36,649 nt of DNA from UBA4655 sp044337015 (GTDB lineage: Bacteria > Planctomycetota > Planctomycetia > Pirellulales > UBA1268), in NCBI GenBank assembly GCA_044337015.1, contig JBIIOJ010000005.1, positions 1 to 36,649 on the forward strand, given 5' to 3'. The notes beneath the pieces are model-generated. The model was given only the letters and a program-made list of their open reading frames with translations. It made no database searches and was not told where the DNA came from. The stretch's first letter is position 1; the number at the start of each line of letters is the position of its first letter. The position numbers were made by a program, and so were the translations under genes. This document shows, one piece after another, positions 16,129-23,646 of this stretch.

Positions 16129-19100
16129 TTAGCGAGGGAATCCCGGACGGCGAAGCGGCGGCCTGCCCCACTCCGCCATCGCCGCGAACGCGGCATGAAG
16201 CGACAGCGATCGACGGGAAGGCGCCGCGTCGGCGAATCCCATCACGCTGACGGTCGAGCCGATCTGCGACGCAGCCTGGATCGAGAAGGCGATCTCGTAG
16301 CCACCGGTCGAGCCGGTTCGCCCCGAGCCCGCCCTCGTCGGGTCGTAGGAGGAATTGCCGAACCCAGAGACGCCGACGTAGTAGGTGCCTGCGGTCCGCG
16401 CGGTGAAGGAGATGAGGCTGTCGGCCGAGCCGTTGAAGTCGTCGTTGCTCGCGACCTGCCTGCCGCTGGAGTTGAACAGCCTCAAGTAGCCGTCGAGCGG
16501 CGACTTCACCGGGAGGCTCGCCGCGTCGAGGTCGATCACGAGCCGCTGCCCGCGGGCGAGCGAGATCCTGTAGAAATCGACGTCCTTCGCCCCCTTGCTT
16601 CCGTCGCCGACCTGGCCCGGCAGCCGCACGCTCGACCGTATCGCGGCAGTGGCGTCGATTCTCACGGCCTTCGCGATCGTGTCGCCGGCGTCGGTCACGA
16701 TGACCGGCGGCGAGACGGTGAAGGAGTCGGAGGCATTGGCGGAGAGCGGCATGCCGTTGTCGTCCACGATCCCGCTCGAGCCGGCGCGAAGCACGAGCGT
16801 GTAACCGCCGGGGGCGCTCGTGAGATCCCAGAGGTTGCCGAGCGACCATACGACATCGTTGATCGGCGCGAGCGTGGCGGTCGTAAGCGGCACGACGACG
16901 CCGCTTCGCGTGAGCTGGAAGTCCTCGAGCCCGACGTTCCTCGCGGGACGGTTGAACTCGAACAGGATCGCCTCGACGCCGCTGAGCCGCGGGTCGGGCG
17001 TCACGTCGATGATGTCGGCCACGAGCGGCGGAAGCTCGGCCGTGATCGCCACCGAGTATTCCCCCTCCGTGGATCCCTGAGTGCCGCTGCCGGCGATGAG
17101 CGGGTCGTAGGAGCCGTTGCCGTAAGAGGAAACCCCGACGTAGTACGTGCCGCCCGCGGCGACCGTGTACGAGAGACGGCTGTCGAGCGACCCGTCGAAA
17201 TCGTCGTTGAAGGCAAGTTCGACGCCCGGGGCGTTGAAGAGTCGGACGTAGGAATCGAGCGAGGAGGGCTGGGGGAGGGTTCGGGCGTCGAGATCGACGG
17301 TGAGGGTCGCCCCCGCGACGAGCGTCACGGCGAGCAGGTCGACGTCGGCTCCGTCGTACGCACCGTTGCCGACGTAACCCGTGACGGTCGCCCGCCCGCC
17401 GACGAGCGTGACGGAGACGGCGGAGGCGATCGAGTCGTTCGGCTCTCCCGGGGCGGGCGGCGGAGGCGGAACCACCTGCCACGACTCGGAGGCATTGGCC
17501 GAAAGCGGCGAGCTGCCGCCGTCGACGATGCCGCTGCCGGCGGCCGGCAGCGACAGCGTGTAGCTGCCGACTTCCGACGTCAGCCCGGCCAGGCCGGAAA
17601 GCGTCCAGAGCGAAGCGTTGCCGGGCGTCGCGTCGAGCGAAGCGGCATCGAGCGGGACGGGGATGCCGTTTCGCGTGAGTCGCAGGTCGCCCTCGTCAAA
17701 CCCGGTCACCGGCCGGTTGAACTCGATCACGATCGAGGCGACCGCGTCGGTGCGGGGGTCGGGCGAGACGTCGCGGATGTTCGCACGGAGGTCGGCACTG
17801 CCGACGAGCTCCTGCAGGGCGGCCGCCGCGTTCAGGAGGCCGCCCGTCGCCACCTTGCCCGCGAGGGCGGCCACGGGGGTCGTGCTCGCGAGGATCGCCG
17901 AGCGGATCTGGGAGGCCGTCGCCTGCGGCGCCGCCGCGGCGAGCAGGGCCACGACGCCGGTGACGTGGGGCGTCGCCATCGACGTGCCGCTGTAGCTTGC
18001 GTAGGAGTTGCCCGGCGTCGTCGAATAGATGCTCTCGCCGGGAGCGGCGAGATCGACGCTCGTGGCACCGTAGTTCGAGAAGTCCGACATCTGGTTGAAG
18101 CGGTTCGTCGCGGCGACGGAGATGATCGAGGAACTCGTGTAACTCGCCGGATAGGAAGGGCTTGCGTCGTTGTCGTTCGACTCGTTGCCGGCGGCGGCCA
18201 CGAACAGGATCCCGGCGTTGCCGCCTGCCTGGATCGCGTCCCGCAGGGAAGTCGAGGAGCCACCGCCCCCCCAGCTGTTGTTGGTCGCGACGATGTTGAT
18301 GCCGAAGTCGCGACGCATCTGCGTGGCGTAGTTGATCGCCGCGATCGCCCCGCTCGTCGAGCCGCTGCCGGAGCCGGAGAGGAACTTCAGCCCCATGATC
18401 GAGACCTGCCAGGCGACGCCCGCGACGCCGCGGCCGTTGTCGCCGACCGCGCCGATCGTGCCGGCAACGTGCGTGCCGTGGCCGTTGTCGTCGAAGGGAT
18501 TGCTGTCGCCGTTGGCGAAGTCCCAGCCGTTGATGTCGTCGATGAACCCGTTGCCGTCGTCGTCGATGCCGTTGCCGGGCGTCTCCCGCGGATTCCGCCA
18601 GATGTTCGCGGCGAGGTCGGGGTGCGACGTGTCGATGCCGGTGTCGATCACCGCGACGACGACGCTGCGGGATCCTGTGGTAATGTCCCACGCTGCCGGC
18701 GCGTCGATGTCGGCGTCGACCGTGCCGCCCGACTGGCCGGTGTTGTGGAGCCCCCAGAGTTGGCCGAACGACGTGTCGTTCGGGATCGCCCGCGAGGCGA
18801 GGACGAAATCAGGCTCGATGGAGGCGACACCCGTGGTCGCGGCGGCCCATGCCGTGACATCTTGCACGGTCGCGCCCGGCGTGGAGAGCGAGTAGAACCC
18901 CTCGCCTATGTCACGGGCCGACCAGTTCGGTCCGCCGAGCGAGCCATGGAAGCCCGCAGTGATACCGGGCTTGCCCGCACTGATACCGGGCTTGCCCGCA
19001 CTGATACCGGGCTTGTCTGCCACCGACTTCACAATCCAGGCGTCGCGGTGGGCCTCGACGGAACTTCCGCCCCACTCGATGAGCCAGGTTCGCGCCGCAT

Positions 19101-19185
19101 CTGCCGACGCCGAAAGACAAAGCCTCGCCTCGAGCGGCTCGAGGCAAATGGGTGCGGACCGGGGAACGTGCTTGCGCCTAGCCAT
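16129..19185 (-). CDS. Secreted S8 subtilase with duplicated Ig-like and PPC-type C-terminal modules
   Basis: A 1018-residue surface protein. The N-terminus MARRKHVPR...LEPLEARLCLS is the planctomycete LEPR-type leader. Residues 30-135 form a propeptide-like region (FYSLSTPGATVQDVTAWAA...GVASIEPDFVL) interrupted by three KPGI(S/T)AG repeats at 58-78. The peptidase domain (about 140-455) has the triad D181 (VAVIDTGID), H236 (NGHGTHVAGT) and S402 (SGTSMATPH), with the oxyanion Asn in AAGNES (N334). After about residue 465 the order is Ig-like module, PPC-like module, Ig-like module, PPC-like module. The two copies share phrases such as NANASxSxxV, YVRLFN/YLRLFN, NDDF and GTYYVGVSxxGNxSYDP. The start at 19185 was preferred to an ATG 22 codons upstream because the LEPR leader begins there. 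Confidence 0.93.
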   Translation of the reverse strand: MARRKHVPRSAPICLEPLEARLCLSASADAARTWLIEWGGSSVEAHRDAWIVKSVADKPGISAGKPGISAGKPGITAGFHGSLGGPNWSARDIGEGFYSLSTPGATVQDVTAWAAATTGVASIEPDFVLASRAIPNDTSFGQLWGLHNTGQSGGTVDADIDAPAAWDITTGSRSVVVAVIDTGIDTSHPDLAANIWRNPRETPGNGIDDDGNGFIDDINGWDFANGDSNPFDDNGHGTHVAGTIGAVGDNGRGVAGVAWQVSIMGLKFLSGSGSGSTSGAIAAINYATQMRRDFGINIVATNNSWGGGGSSTSLRDAIQAGGNAGILFVAAAGNESNDNDASPSYPASYTSSSIISVAATNRFNQMSDFSNYGATSVDLAAPGESIYSTTPGNSYASYSGTSMATPHVTGVVALLAAAAPQATASQIRSAILASTTPVAALAGKVATGGLLNAAAALQELVGSADLRANIRDVSPDPRTDAVASIVIEFNRPVTGFDEGDLRLTRNGIPVPLDAASLDATPGNASLWTLSGLAGLTSEVGSYTLSLPAAGSGIVDGGSSPLSANASESWQVVPPPPPAPGEPNDSIASAVSVTLVGGRATVTGYVGNGAYDGADVDLLAVTLVAGATLTVDLDARTLPQPSSLDSYVRLFNAPGVELAFNDDFDGSLDSRLSYTVAAGGTYYVGVSSYGNGSYDPLIAGSGTQGSTEGEYSVAITAELPPLVADIIDVTPDPRLSGVEAILFEFNRPARNVGLEDFQLTRSGVVVPLTTATLAPINDVVWSLGNLWDLTSAPGGYTLVLRAGSSGIVDDNGMPLSANASDSFTVSPPVIVTDAGDTIAKAVRIDATAAIRSSVRLPGQVGDGSKGAKDVDFYRISLARGQRLVIDLDAASLPVKSPLDGYLRLFNSSGRQVASNDDFNGSADSLISFTARTAGTYYVGVSGFGNSSYDPTRAGSGRTGSTGGYEIAFSIQAASQIGSTVSVMGFADAAPSRRSLSLHAAFAAMAEWGRPPLRRPGFPR
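18960..19022. repeat. 21-base tandem repeat, three copies, inside the subtilase propeptide
   Basis: Units at 18960-18980 and 18981-19001 are identical over 21 bases. The third at 19002-19022 matches at about 17 positions. The period is a multiple of three, so on the minus strand it encodes KPGISAG, KPGISAG, KPGITAG without breaking the frame. The near-identity of two units implies recent slippage or duplication. Confidence 0.9.
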
Positions 19186-19217
19186 GGCTGCCTCGGTGGT
19201 TTTGCCCCGGACGGCTG

Positions 19218-19223
19218 TATTAT
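19218..19223 (+). promoter_or_regulatory. Candidate -10 box (TATTAT) in the subtilase/rhomboid divergent gap
   Basis: TATTAT on the plus strand lies 52 bases before the rhomboid start. The overlapping minus-strand hexamer CATAAT lies 33 bases before the subtilase start. It is the only A/T-rich hexamer cluster near the subtilase side of this 89-base gap, so it may serve both directions. Confidence 0.3.
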
Positions 19224-19274
19224 GGAGAACTTCATCGCCAAAATCCAGCATTTTCCATCACCCCGGGGCCACCC

Positions 19275-20063
19275 ATGGTCTTCCCCATCGCCGACGACAA
19301 TTCCGACCGCCGGATCTTTCCAATCGTGACGGTGGTGCTGATCGCCGCGAATATCTTCGTGTTCGTGGTGCTCCAGCAGATGGGGGCCAACAACGCCGTC
19401 ACCCTCGCCTACTGCCAGGTGCCGGCGGAGATCCTGAGCGGCCGGGACGTGGTCACCGAACCCTCAGTCCGGGAGATCTCGGTGCAGGGGCAGACGATGT
19501 CGATGGAGGTTCCGGGGCTCGAGCCCACGCCGATCCCCGTCTGGCTCACGCTCCTCACGGCGATCTTCATGCACGGCAGCATCATGCACCTGGCGGGCAA
19601 CATGTGGTTCCTCTGGATATTCGGTGACAACGTCGAGGACGACATGGGGCACCTGAAGTACCTGATCTTCTACCTTGCGACGGGCGTGATCGCATCGCTC
19701 GCATTCGTCGCGCTCAACAGCTCCGGGGAGGCGTCGTTGACGCCCTGCCTCGGCGCCTCCGGCGCGATCTCGGGCGTGCTCGGCGGCTACCTCGTCTTGC
19801 ACCCCGCCCGCCGCGTGAGCGTGATGATGCTGCGGATGATCGTGGACGTGCCGGGCTACGTGGCCGTCGGGATCTGGTTTCTCTTCCAGGTCGTCAGCGG
19901 TCTCTTCGACCAGTCGGGCGCGGGCGGCGGTGGCGTTGCCTACTCGGCGCACGTGGCCGGGTTCGTGGCGGGGATGCTCCTGGCCAAGCCGCTGGCGGCG
20001 GGCGACGTCCGCAGCGAAGCCGACGACCTCATGATCCTCAGGCGGGAGCGGGGCCGGCGATGA
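19275..20063 (+). CDS. Rhomboid-family intramembrane serine protease
   Basis: A 262-residue membrane protein. The catalytic Ser is in GASGAISGVLGGY (S162) and the His in AYSAHVAGFVAGML (H226), the two-residue dyad of rhomboids. The L1-loop sequence FMHGSIMHLAGNMWFLWIFGDNVED (99-122) is also characteristic. Hydrophobic helices lie at about 15-35, 90-117, 127-147, 160-176, 185-210 and 225-240. A soluble insert at 50-85 follows the first helix. Substrates are unknown. There is no ribosome-binding site before the ATG. Its TGA overlaps the ATG of the cyclase gene (ATGA at 20060-20063), so the two are translated together. Confidence 0.92.
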   Translation: MVFPIADDNSDRRIFPIVTVVLIAANIFVFVVLQQMGANNAVTLAYCQVPAEILSGRDVVTEPSVREISVQGQTMSMEVPGLEPTPIPVWLTLLTAIFMHGSIMHLAGNMWFLWIFGDNVEDDMGHLKYLIFYLATGVIASLAFVALNSSGEASLTPCLGASGAISGVLGGYLVLHPARRVSVMMLRMIVDVPGYVAVGIWFLFQVVSGLFDQSGAGGGGVAYSAHVAGFVAGMLLAKPLAAGDVRSEADDLMILRRERGRR

Positions 20064-20854
20064 AACCCGTGGCGGGCATCGTGGCGGCTTGGATCGCCTG
20101 TGCCGGGTGCGGCGGGAAGCCCGCCATGCCGATCGTGCCGTCTGGCGAGTGGATCGACCTGACTCACCCGTTCGATGCTTCGACGATCTACTGGCCGACG
20201 GAGGCCGGCTTCCGGTTCGATCGTGGCGACAACGGGCCGACGGCGAAGGGCTACTACTACGCGGCGAACCGGTTCGCCTCCGCCGAGCACGGCGGCACAC
20301 ACCTCGACGCGCCGATTCATTTCCACGAAGGGCGGCATACGGTCGACGAGGTCGAGATCGATCGGCTCTGCGGCGAGGCCGTCGTGATCGACGTTCGGAA
20401 GGCCTGCGAAGGCGACCCGGATTATGAAATCACGCCCGGCGACCTCTTCGCGTGGGAGGAGCGGACGGGCCGCCGGCTCGTCGACGTGATCGTGCTCCTG
20501 CGGACCGGATGGGCCGATCGCTGGCCCGACCGGCTCCGCTATCTCGGCACTGAGAACCGCGGGCCGCAGGCCGTGGCCGACCTGCACTTCCCCGGGCTCT
20601 CCCCCGCGGCGGCGAAGTGGCTTGTCGAGCAGCGGCGGCCGAAGGCGGTCGGCATCGACACCGCGAGCATCGACCACGGTCCTTCGACGCTCTTCGGGGC
20701 CCATGTCGCGCTCTGCGGCGGCAACGTGCCGATCTTCGAGAACGTGGCGGATCTCAGCCGGCTCCCGGAAACGGGGGCGTTCGTGGCGGCCCTTCCGATG
20801 AAGATCGGCGGTGGCAGCGGCGGGCCCTTGAGGATCGTGGCCCGGTTTCCATGA
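20060..20854 (+). CDS. Predicted lipoprotein of the cyclase / kynurenine formamidase-like family
   Basis: A 264-residue metal-dependent hydrolase. The metal motif HGGTHLDAPIHF has ligands H77, H81, D83 and H87. WIDLTHPFDASTIYWP near the N-terminus, LLRTGWADRW, and the later GIDTASIDHG and FENVADLSRLP fit the bacterial cyclase/KynB fold, whose members open amide or lactone rings. The N-terminus IVAAWIACAGCGG looks like a lipoprotein signal with C17 as the lipidated residue. This is unusual, since most relatives are cytoplasmic. The tryptophan pathway is not nearby, so the substrate is unknown. It overlaps the rhomboid gene by 4 bases. Confidence 0.82.
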   Translation: MKPVAGIVAAWIACAGCGGKPAMPIVPSGEWIDLTHPFDASTIYWPTEAGFRFDRGDNGPTAKGYYYAANRFASAEHGGTHLDAPIHFHEGRHTVDEVEIDRLCGEAVVIDVRKACEGDPDYEITPGDLFAWEERTGRRLVDVIVLLRTGWADRWPDRLRYLGTENRGPQAVADLHFPGLSPAAAKWLVEQRRPKAVGIDTASIDHGPSTLFGAHVALCGGNVPIFENVADLSRLPETGAFVAALPMKIGGGSGGPLRIVARFP

Positions 20855-20882
20855 CCCGTTCCGTCGGCCGGCCGTCGGCGCG

Positions 20883-21845
20883 TCAGCGGTTGACGACGTT
20901 GCGGTCGCGGCCCGCGAGAAAATCGCGGAGGTTTTCGGCGACCTCGAGGATCAGCCGCTCCCTCGCCTTTTTCGCGGCCCACGCGACGTGGGGCGTGACG
21001 ATGCAGTTGGGGGCCGAGATGAGCGGGTTGTCGGCCGCCGGCGGCTCGGTGGTGAGCACGTCGAGGCCGGCCCCCGCGATCCGGCCGGCGTGGAGGGCTT
21101 CGGCAAGCGCGGTCTCGTCGACGAGGCCGCCGCGGGCGGTGTTGATCAGGTAGGCCGTCGGCTTCATCCGCGCGATCCTCGCGGCGCTCACAAGCTTCGC
21201 CGATTCCGGCGTGAGCGGGCAGTGGAGGCTCACGACGTCGGCTTCCGCGAAGAGCGAGTCGAGGTCGAGAAACGGGGTGCCGTCGTCGTCGGCTGCACGG
21301 CCCGTCGCGGTTCGCCGACTCGCCACCACCTTCATGCCGAAGCCGCGGGCGACGGCCGCCACGGCGCGGCCGATCTTGCCGTAGCCGACGATGCCGAGCG
21401 TGAGGCCCGCGATCTCGACGAGCTCCCCCTCCCAGAAGCAGAAGTCCTCGCAGCGGCTCCAGGCCCCGTCGCGGACGAGCGCCGCGTGGTGGCCGGTACG
21501 GTTGGTCAGTTCTAGCAACAGCGCGAAGGTGGCCTGGGCGACGTCGGGCGTGCTGTATTCCGGGACGTTCATCACCGGGATGCCACGTTCCCTCGCGGCG
21601 GCGAGGTCGACGACGTTCGTGCCGGTCGAGAGCAGCGCGATCGCCCGCAGCCCCGGGATCGCTTGAATCGTGCGACGGTCGAGCACGGTCTTGTTCGTGA
21701 CGACGATGTCGGCGCCGGCGGCCCGGGCGACCGTCTCGGCGTCGGGAGTGCGGTCGTGGATCGAGCAGGGGCCGAGTGACTCTACCGGCGCCCACGAGAG
21801 GTCGCCGGGATTGGTTGTGTAGCCATCGAGAATGACGATCTTCAT
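20883..21845 (-). CDS. D-2-hydroxyacid dehydrogenase (glycerate dehydrogenase / hydroxypyruvate reductase type)
   Basis: A 320-residue NAD-dependent dehydrogenase. The Rossmann motif is GIVGYGKIGRAVA (151-163). Catalytic residues are R238 in NTARGGLVDE, E267 in LTTEPPA and H286 in VTPHVAWA. The N-terminal MKIVILDGYTTNPGDLSW and ALLSTGTNVVDLAAARERGIPVMNVPEYST closely match bacterial glycerate dehydrogenases that interconvert hydroxypyruvate and D-glycerate. This is compatible with serine/glycine metabolism alongside glyA, though that gene is 10 kb away. A TATAAC box 7 bases before the ATG and no ribosome-binding site suggest a leaderless transcript. It is divergent from the polysaccharide locus. 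Confidence 0.9.
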   Translation of the reverse strand: MKIVILDGYTTNPGDLSWAPVESLGPCSIHDRTPDAETVARAAGADIVVTNKTVLDRRTIQAIPGLRAIALLSTGTNVVDLAAARERGIPVMNVPEYSTPDVAQATFALLLELTNRTGHHAALVRDGAWSRCEDFCFWEGELVEIAGLTLGIVGYGKIGRAVAAVARGFGMKVVASRRTATGRAADDDGTPFLDLDSLFAEADVVSLHCPLTPESAKLVSAARIARMKPTAYLINTARGGLVDETALAEALHAGRIAGAGLDVLTTEPPAADNPLISAPNCIVTPHVAWAAKKARERLILEVAENLRDFLAGRDRNVVNR

Positions 21846-21852
21846 GCGCGGT

Positions 21853-21858
21853 GTTATA
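21853..21858 (-). promoter_or_regulatory. Candidate -10 box (TATAAC) seven bases before the dehydrogenase start
   Basis: Read on the minus strand TATAAC ends 7 bases before the ATG at 21843-21845. With typical spacing from -10 to the transcription start, the first base of the mRNA would be at or next to the A of ATG. Confidence 0.4.
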
Positions 21859-21872
21859 CCCGAGCCGACGCG

Positions 21873-21913
21873 GGGGGCGACCTCTTTTTGGGCGGGGGCG
21901 ACCTCTTTTTGGG
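21873..21913. repeat. Perfect 20-base direct repeat in the divergent promoter region
   Basis: The unit GGGGGCGACCTCTTTTTGGG occurs at 21873-21892 and 21894-21913, separated by one C, so the period is 21 bases or two helical turns. It fills the middle of the 107-base gap between the dehydrogenase and the cpsB-like gene. It could be an operator read from one DNA face or part of a dispersed repeat family. Confidence 0.85.
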
Positions 21914-21952
21914 ATTGTCTCGCGTGCCGCCGCCTGCCATCGTTTCGCGATC

Positions 21953-22747
21953 ATGGCCGTCGTTCCCTACACCGATATCCACTGCCACGTCGTTCCCGGG
22001 ATCGACGACGGCGCGAGCGATCTCGAGGAATCGCTGGCGATGGCTGCCGTGGCATCGCGGGATGGGGCGCGGACGGTCATCGCGACGCCCCACCAGCTTG
22101 GCGGCAACTCCCACGTCACGGCGACGGCGATCCGCGACGCCGTCGCATCGCTCAACGAGGCGATCACGGCTGCGGGGATCGCGCTCGAGGTGCTGCCGGG
22201 CGCGGACGTCCGCATCGAGCCCGAACTGCCTGCGCTCCTGCGGCGGGGCGAGGTGCTCACGCTCGCCGACCGCGGAAGGCACGTGCTTCTCGAGCTTCCG
22301 CACGAAGTCTATTTCCCACTCGACCCGCTGCTCGCGGCGCTCTCCAAGCAGGGGCTCACGGGGATCCTCTCGCACCCTGAGCGAAATCGCGGGATGCAGG
22401 CCCGACTGGAAACGGTGTCCGAGGTCGTCCGCGCCGGCGGGCTCATCCAGATCACGGCCGGCAGCCTCACCGGCGGCTTTGGCGGCACGGCAAAAAAGAT
22501 GGCCGAGTGGTGCGTGCGGAAGCGGCTCGTCCATTTCGTCGCCAGCGACGCGCACGACACGAGCCGGCGGCCGTTCGGGCTTTCGGCGGCCCGCGATGCG
22601 GTCGCGAATCTCGCCGACGCCGAGTTGGCAGATCGGGTGGTCTGCGAAAATCCGGCGAAGGTGGCAGATGGCGCCGACGCCATCTCGGCGGGAAGTTCCG
22701 GTCGTCCCCGCAAGGGAGGGGGTTGGTTTGCCCGTTCGGCAGGCTGA
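21953..22747 (+). CDS. PHP-family tyrosine-protein phosphatase, CpsB/YwqE-like
   Basis: A 264-residue PHP-fold metal-dependent phosphatase. It opens with YTDIHCHVVPGIDDGASDLEESLAM, whose HxH pair (H10, H12) and downstream IATPHQ, ADVRIEP, LSHPERN and ASDAHDTSRRP supply the expected metal ligands. Such proteins dephosphorylate the tyrosine-rich tails of BY-kinases that govern capsule or exopolysaccharide length. The cognate kinase is three genes downstream with a Tyr-rich tail, so the pairing is consistent. The residues after about 245 are a basic, non-conserved tail. The ATG at 21953 begins the conserved region; longer starts would translate the repeat region. There is no clear ribosome-binding site. 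Confidence 0.9.
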   Translation: MAVVPYTDIHCHVVPGIDDGASDLEESLAMAAVASRDGARTVIATPHQLGGNSHVTATAIRDAVASLNEAITAAGIALEVLPGADVRIEPELPALLRRGEVLTLADRGRHVLLELPHEVYFPLDPLLAALSKQGLTGILSHPERNRGMQARLETVSEVVRAGGLIQITAGSLTGGFGGTAKKMAEWCVRKRLVHFVASDAHDTSRRPFGLSAARDAVANLADAELADRVVCENPAKVADGADAISAGSSGRPRKGGGWFARSAG

Positions 22748-22880
22748 CTCCCGCTGAAGTTTCCTCATGCGCAGCCGGTGCCGACGCCGAAGTGAATCGG
22801 CGGGTGGGATTGTTCTGGATGTTTCGATGATCCGGCATGCCCCGCATCGAGTTCGAACGTCGAAGGAAGGATGGGCTGCG

Positions 22881-23438
22881 ATGATCATCACGGCTTCGTT
22901 GAAGCGATTCGGCACGTACGCGTGCCTGCTCGGGCTGCTCGGCCAGCCGTTGGCGTGCGTCGCCGCAGACGACGAGAACGCCACGGTCGAGGTCGTCGAG
23001 GTCGAGGATGTCGTGATCGACGAAGAGGGCGTCCTCGTCGGCAAGGTGACCACCGAATCTGGCCGGCCGTTGCCAGCCAAGCAGGTCGAGGTCATGTTCG
23101 CCGGCGGCGTCGTCGCCACCACGCAGACCGACGGCAGCGGCGCCTTCCGCGTGGCGGGCCTGCGGGAGGGGGTCCACGAGATTCGTGCCGGGTCGACCAC
23201 GGAAAGCTACCGGCTCTGGCCCAAGGAGGCGGCTCCGCCGAAAGTCGAGCAGGTCGCCCACGTGAGCTGCTGCGACGACTGCCCGCCCCCGAGGCGAAAG
23301 CCCGACCCGCCGCGACGCGGACCGCTCAAGCGGGCCTTCGCGAACTATCCGCTGGCGACCACGGCGCTTGTCGGCGCCGGGATCGGGGCGGCGATCGCGA
23401 TCCCGATCGCGACGTCACAGAAGCCCGCAAGCCCGTGA
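22881..23438 (+). CDS. Exported protein with carboxypeptidase-regulatory-like domain and C-terminal membrane anchor
   Basis: A 185-residue protein. Residues 9-28 form a signal peptide (FGTYACLLGLLGQPLACVAA). An acidic stretch (ENATVEVVEVEDVVIDEEG) precedes a beta-sandwich repeat (VGKVTTESGRPLPAKQVEVMFAGGVVATTQTDGSGAFRVAGL), the carboxypeptidase-regulatory/CNA-B-like fold. Then come a Cys-rich turn (HVSCCDDCPPP), a basic Pro-rich linker and a C-terminal hydrophobic segment (TTALVGAGIGAAIAIPIA). AAGGAAGG about 10 bases upstream supports this ATG. It lies between the phosphatase and the export protein in the same direction, so an envelope role in polysaccharide handling is likely but unproved. 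Confidence 0.75.
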   Translation: MIITASLKRFGTYACLLGLLGQPLACVAADDENATVEVVEVEDVVIDEEGVLVGKVTTESGRPLPAKQVEVMFAGGVVATTQTDGSGAFRVAGLREGVHEIRAGSTTESYRLWPKEAAPPKVEQVAHVSCCDDCPPPRRKPDPPRRGPLKRAFANYPLATTALVGAGIGAAIAIPIATSQKPASP

Positions 23439-23460
23439 GGCCGGGCTGTCCGCGGGCTTC
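23420..23460 (+). terminator. Nested hairpin at the stop codon before the wza-like gene
   Basis: GAAGCCCGC (23420-23428) pairs perfectly with GCGGGCTTC (23452-23460). Inside it, AGCCCG (23430-23435) pairs with CGGGCT (23442-23447) around the TGA. The stacked GC-rich arms form a strong structure, but no U-tract follows. It may terminate or attenuate transcription from the phosphatase side. Confidence 0.4.
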
Positions 23461-23646
23461 CGGACGTTTGCTGTGAATACCGTAGCGGCGGGGAAGGCTG
23501 GCAAAGCCGCGGAACATGAGGGGGCTGGCGGCAAAAAAGAGCCGTGGCACCCGATGGGGGGAGTCCGCTACATGTCCCCGTCGCGGACGTGAGCAGTTCG
23601 ACGGTCGCCCCGTCGCCCGTCCGCGGTCCCGCGTGCCGGCCTCGAC
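23461..23646. other. Intergenic stretch before the wza-like gene
   Basis: No gene is supported here. It holds an A-run (CAAAAAAGAG near 23532-23541) followed by AGCCGTGGCACCCGATGGGG and a G-run. Short ORFs start at 23516 and 23556 but look like chance translations. A promoter for the export genes may lie here, though no convincing -10/-35 pair is visible. Confidence 0.4.

Noticed and set aside
18960..19022. The 21-base repeats as a CRISPR array
   Set aside because: The units are directly adjacent with no spacers and encode an in-frame heptapeptide.
15391..19329. A 1312-codon open frame on the plus strand
   Set aside because: It overlaps aguA, DoxX and the whole subtilase gene in other frames and shows only Arg/Gly/Val-rich shadow composition.
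23516..23646. A small gene starting at ATG 23516 or 23556
   Set aside because: There is no ribosome-binding site, the product is Arg-rich without any motif, and the frame runs into the wza-like gene in another phase.
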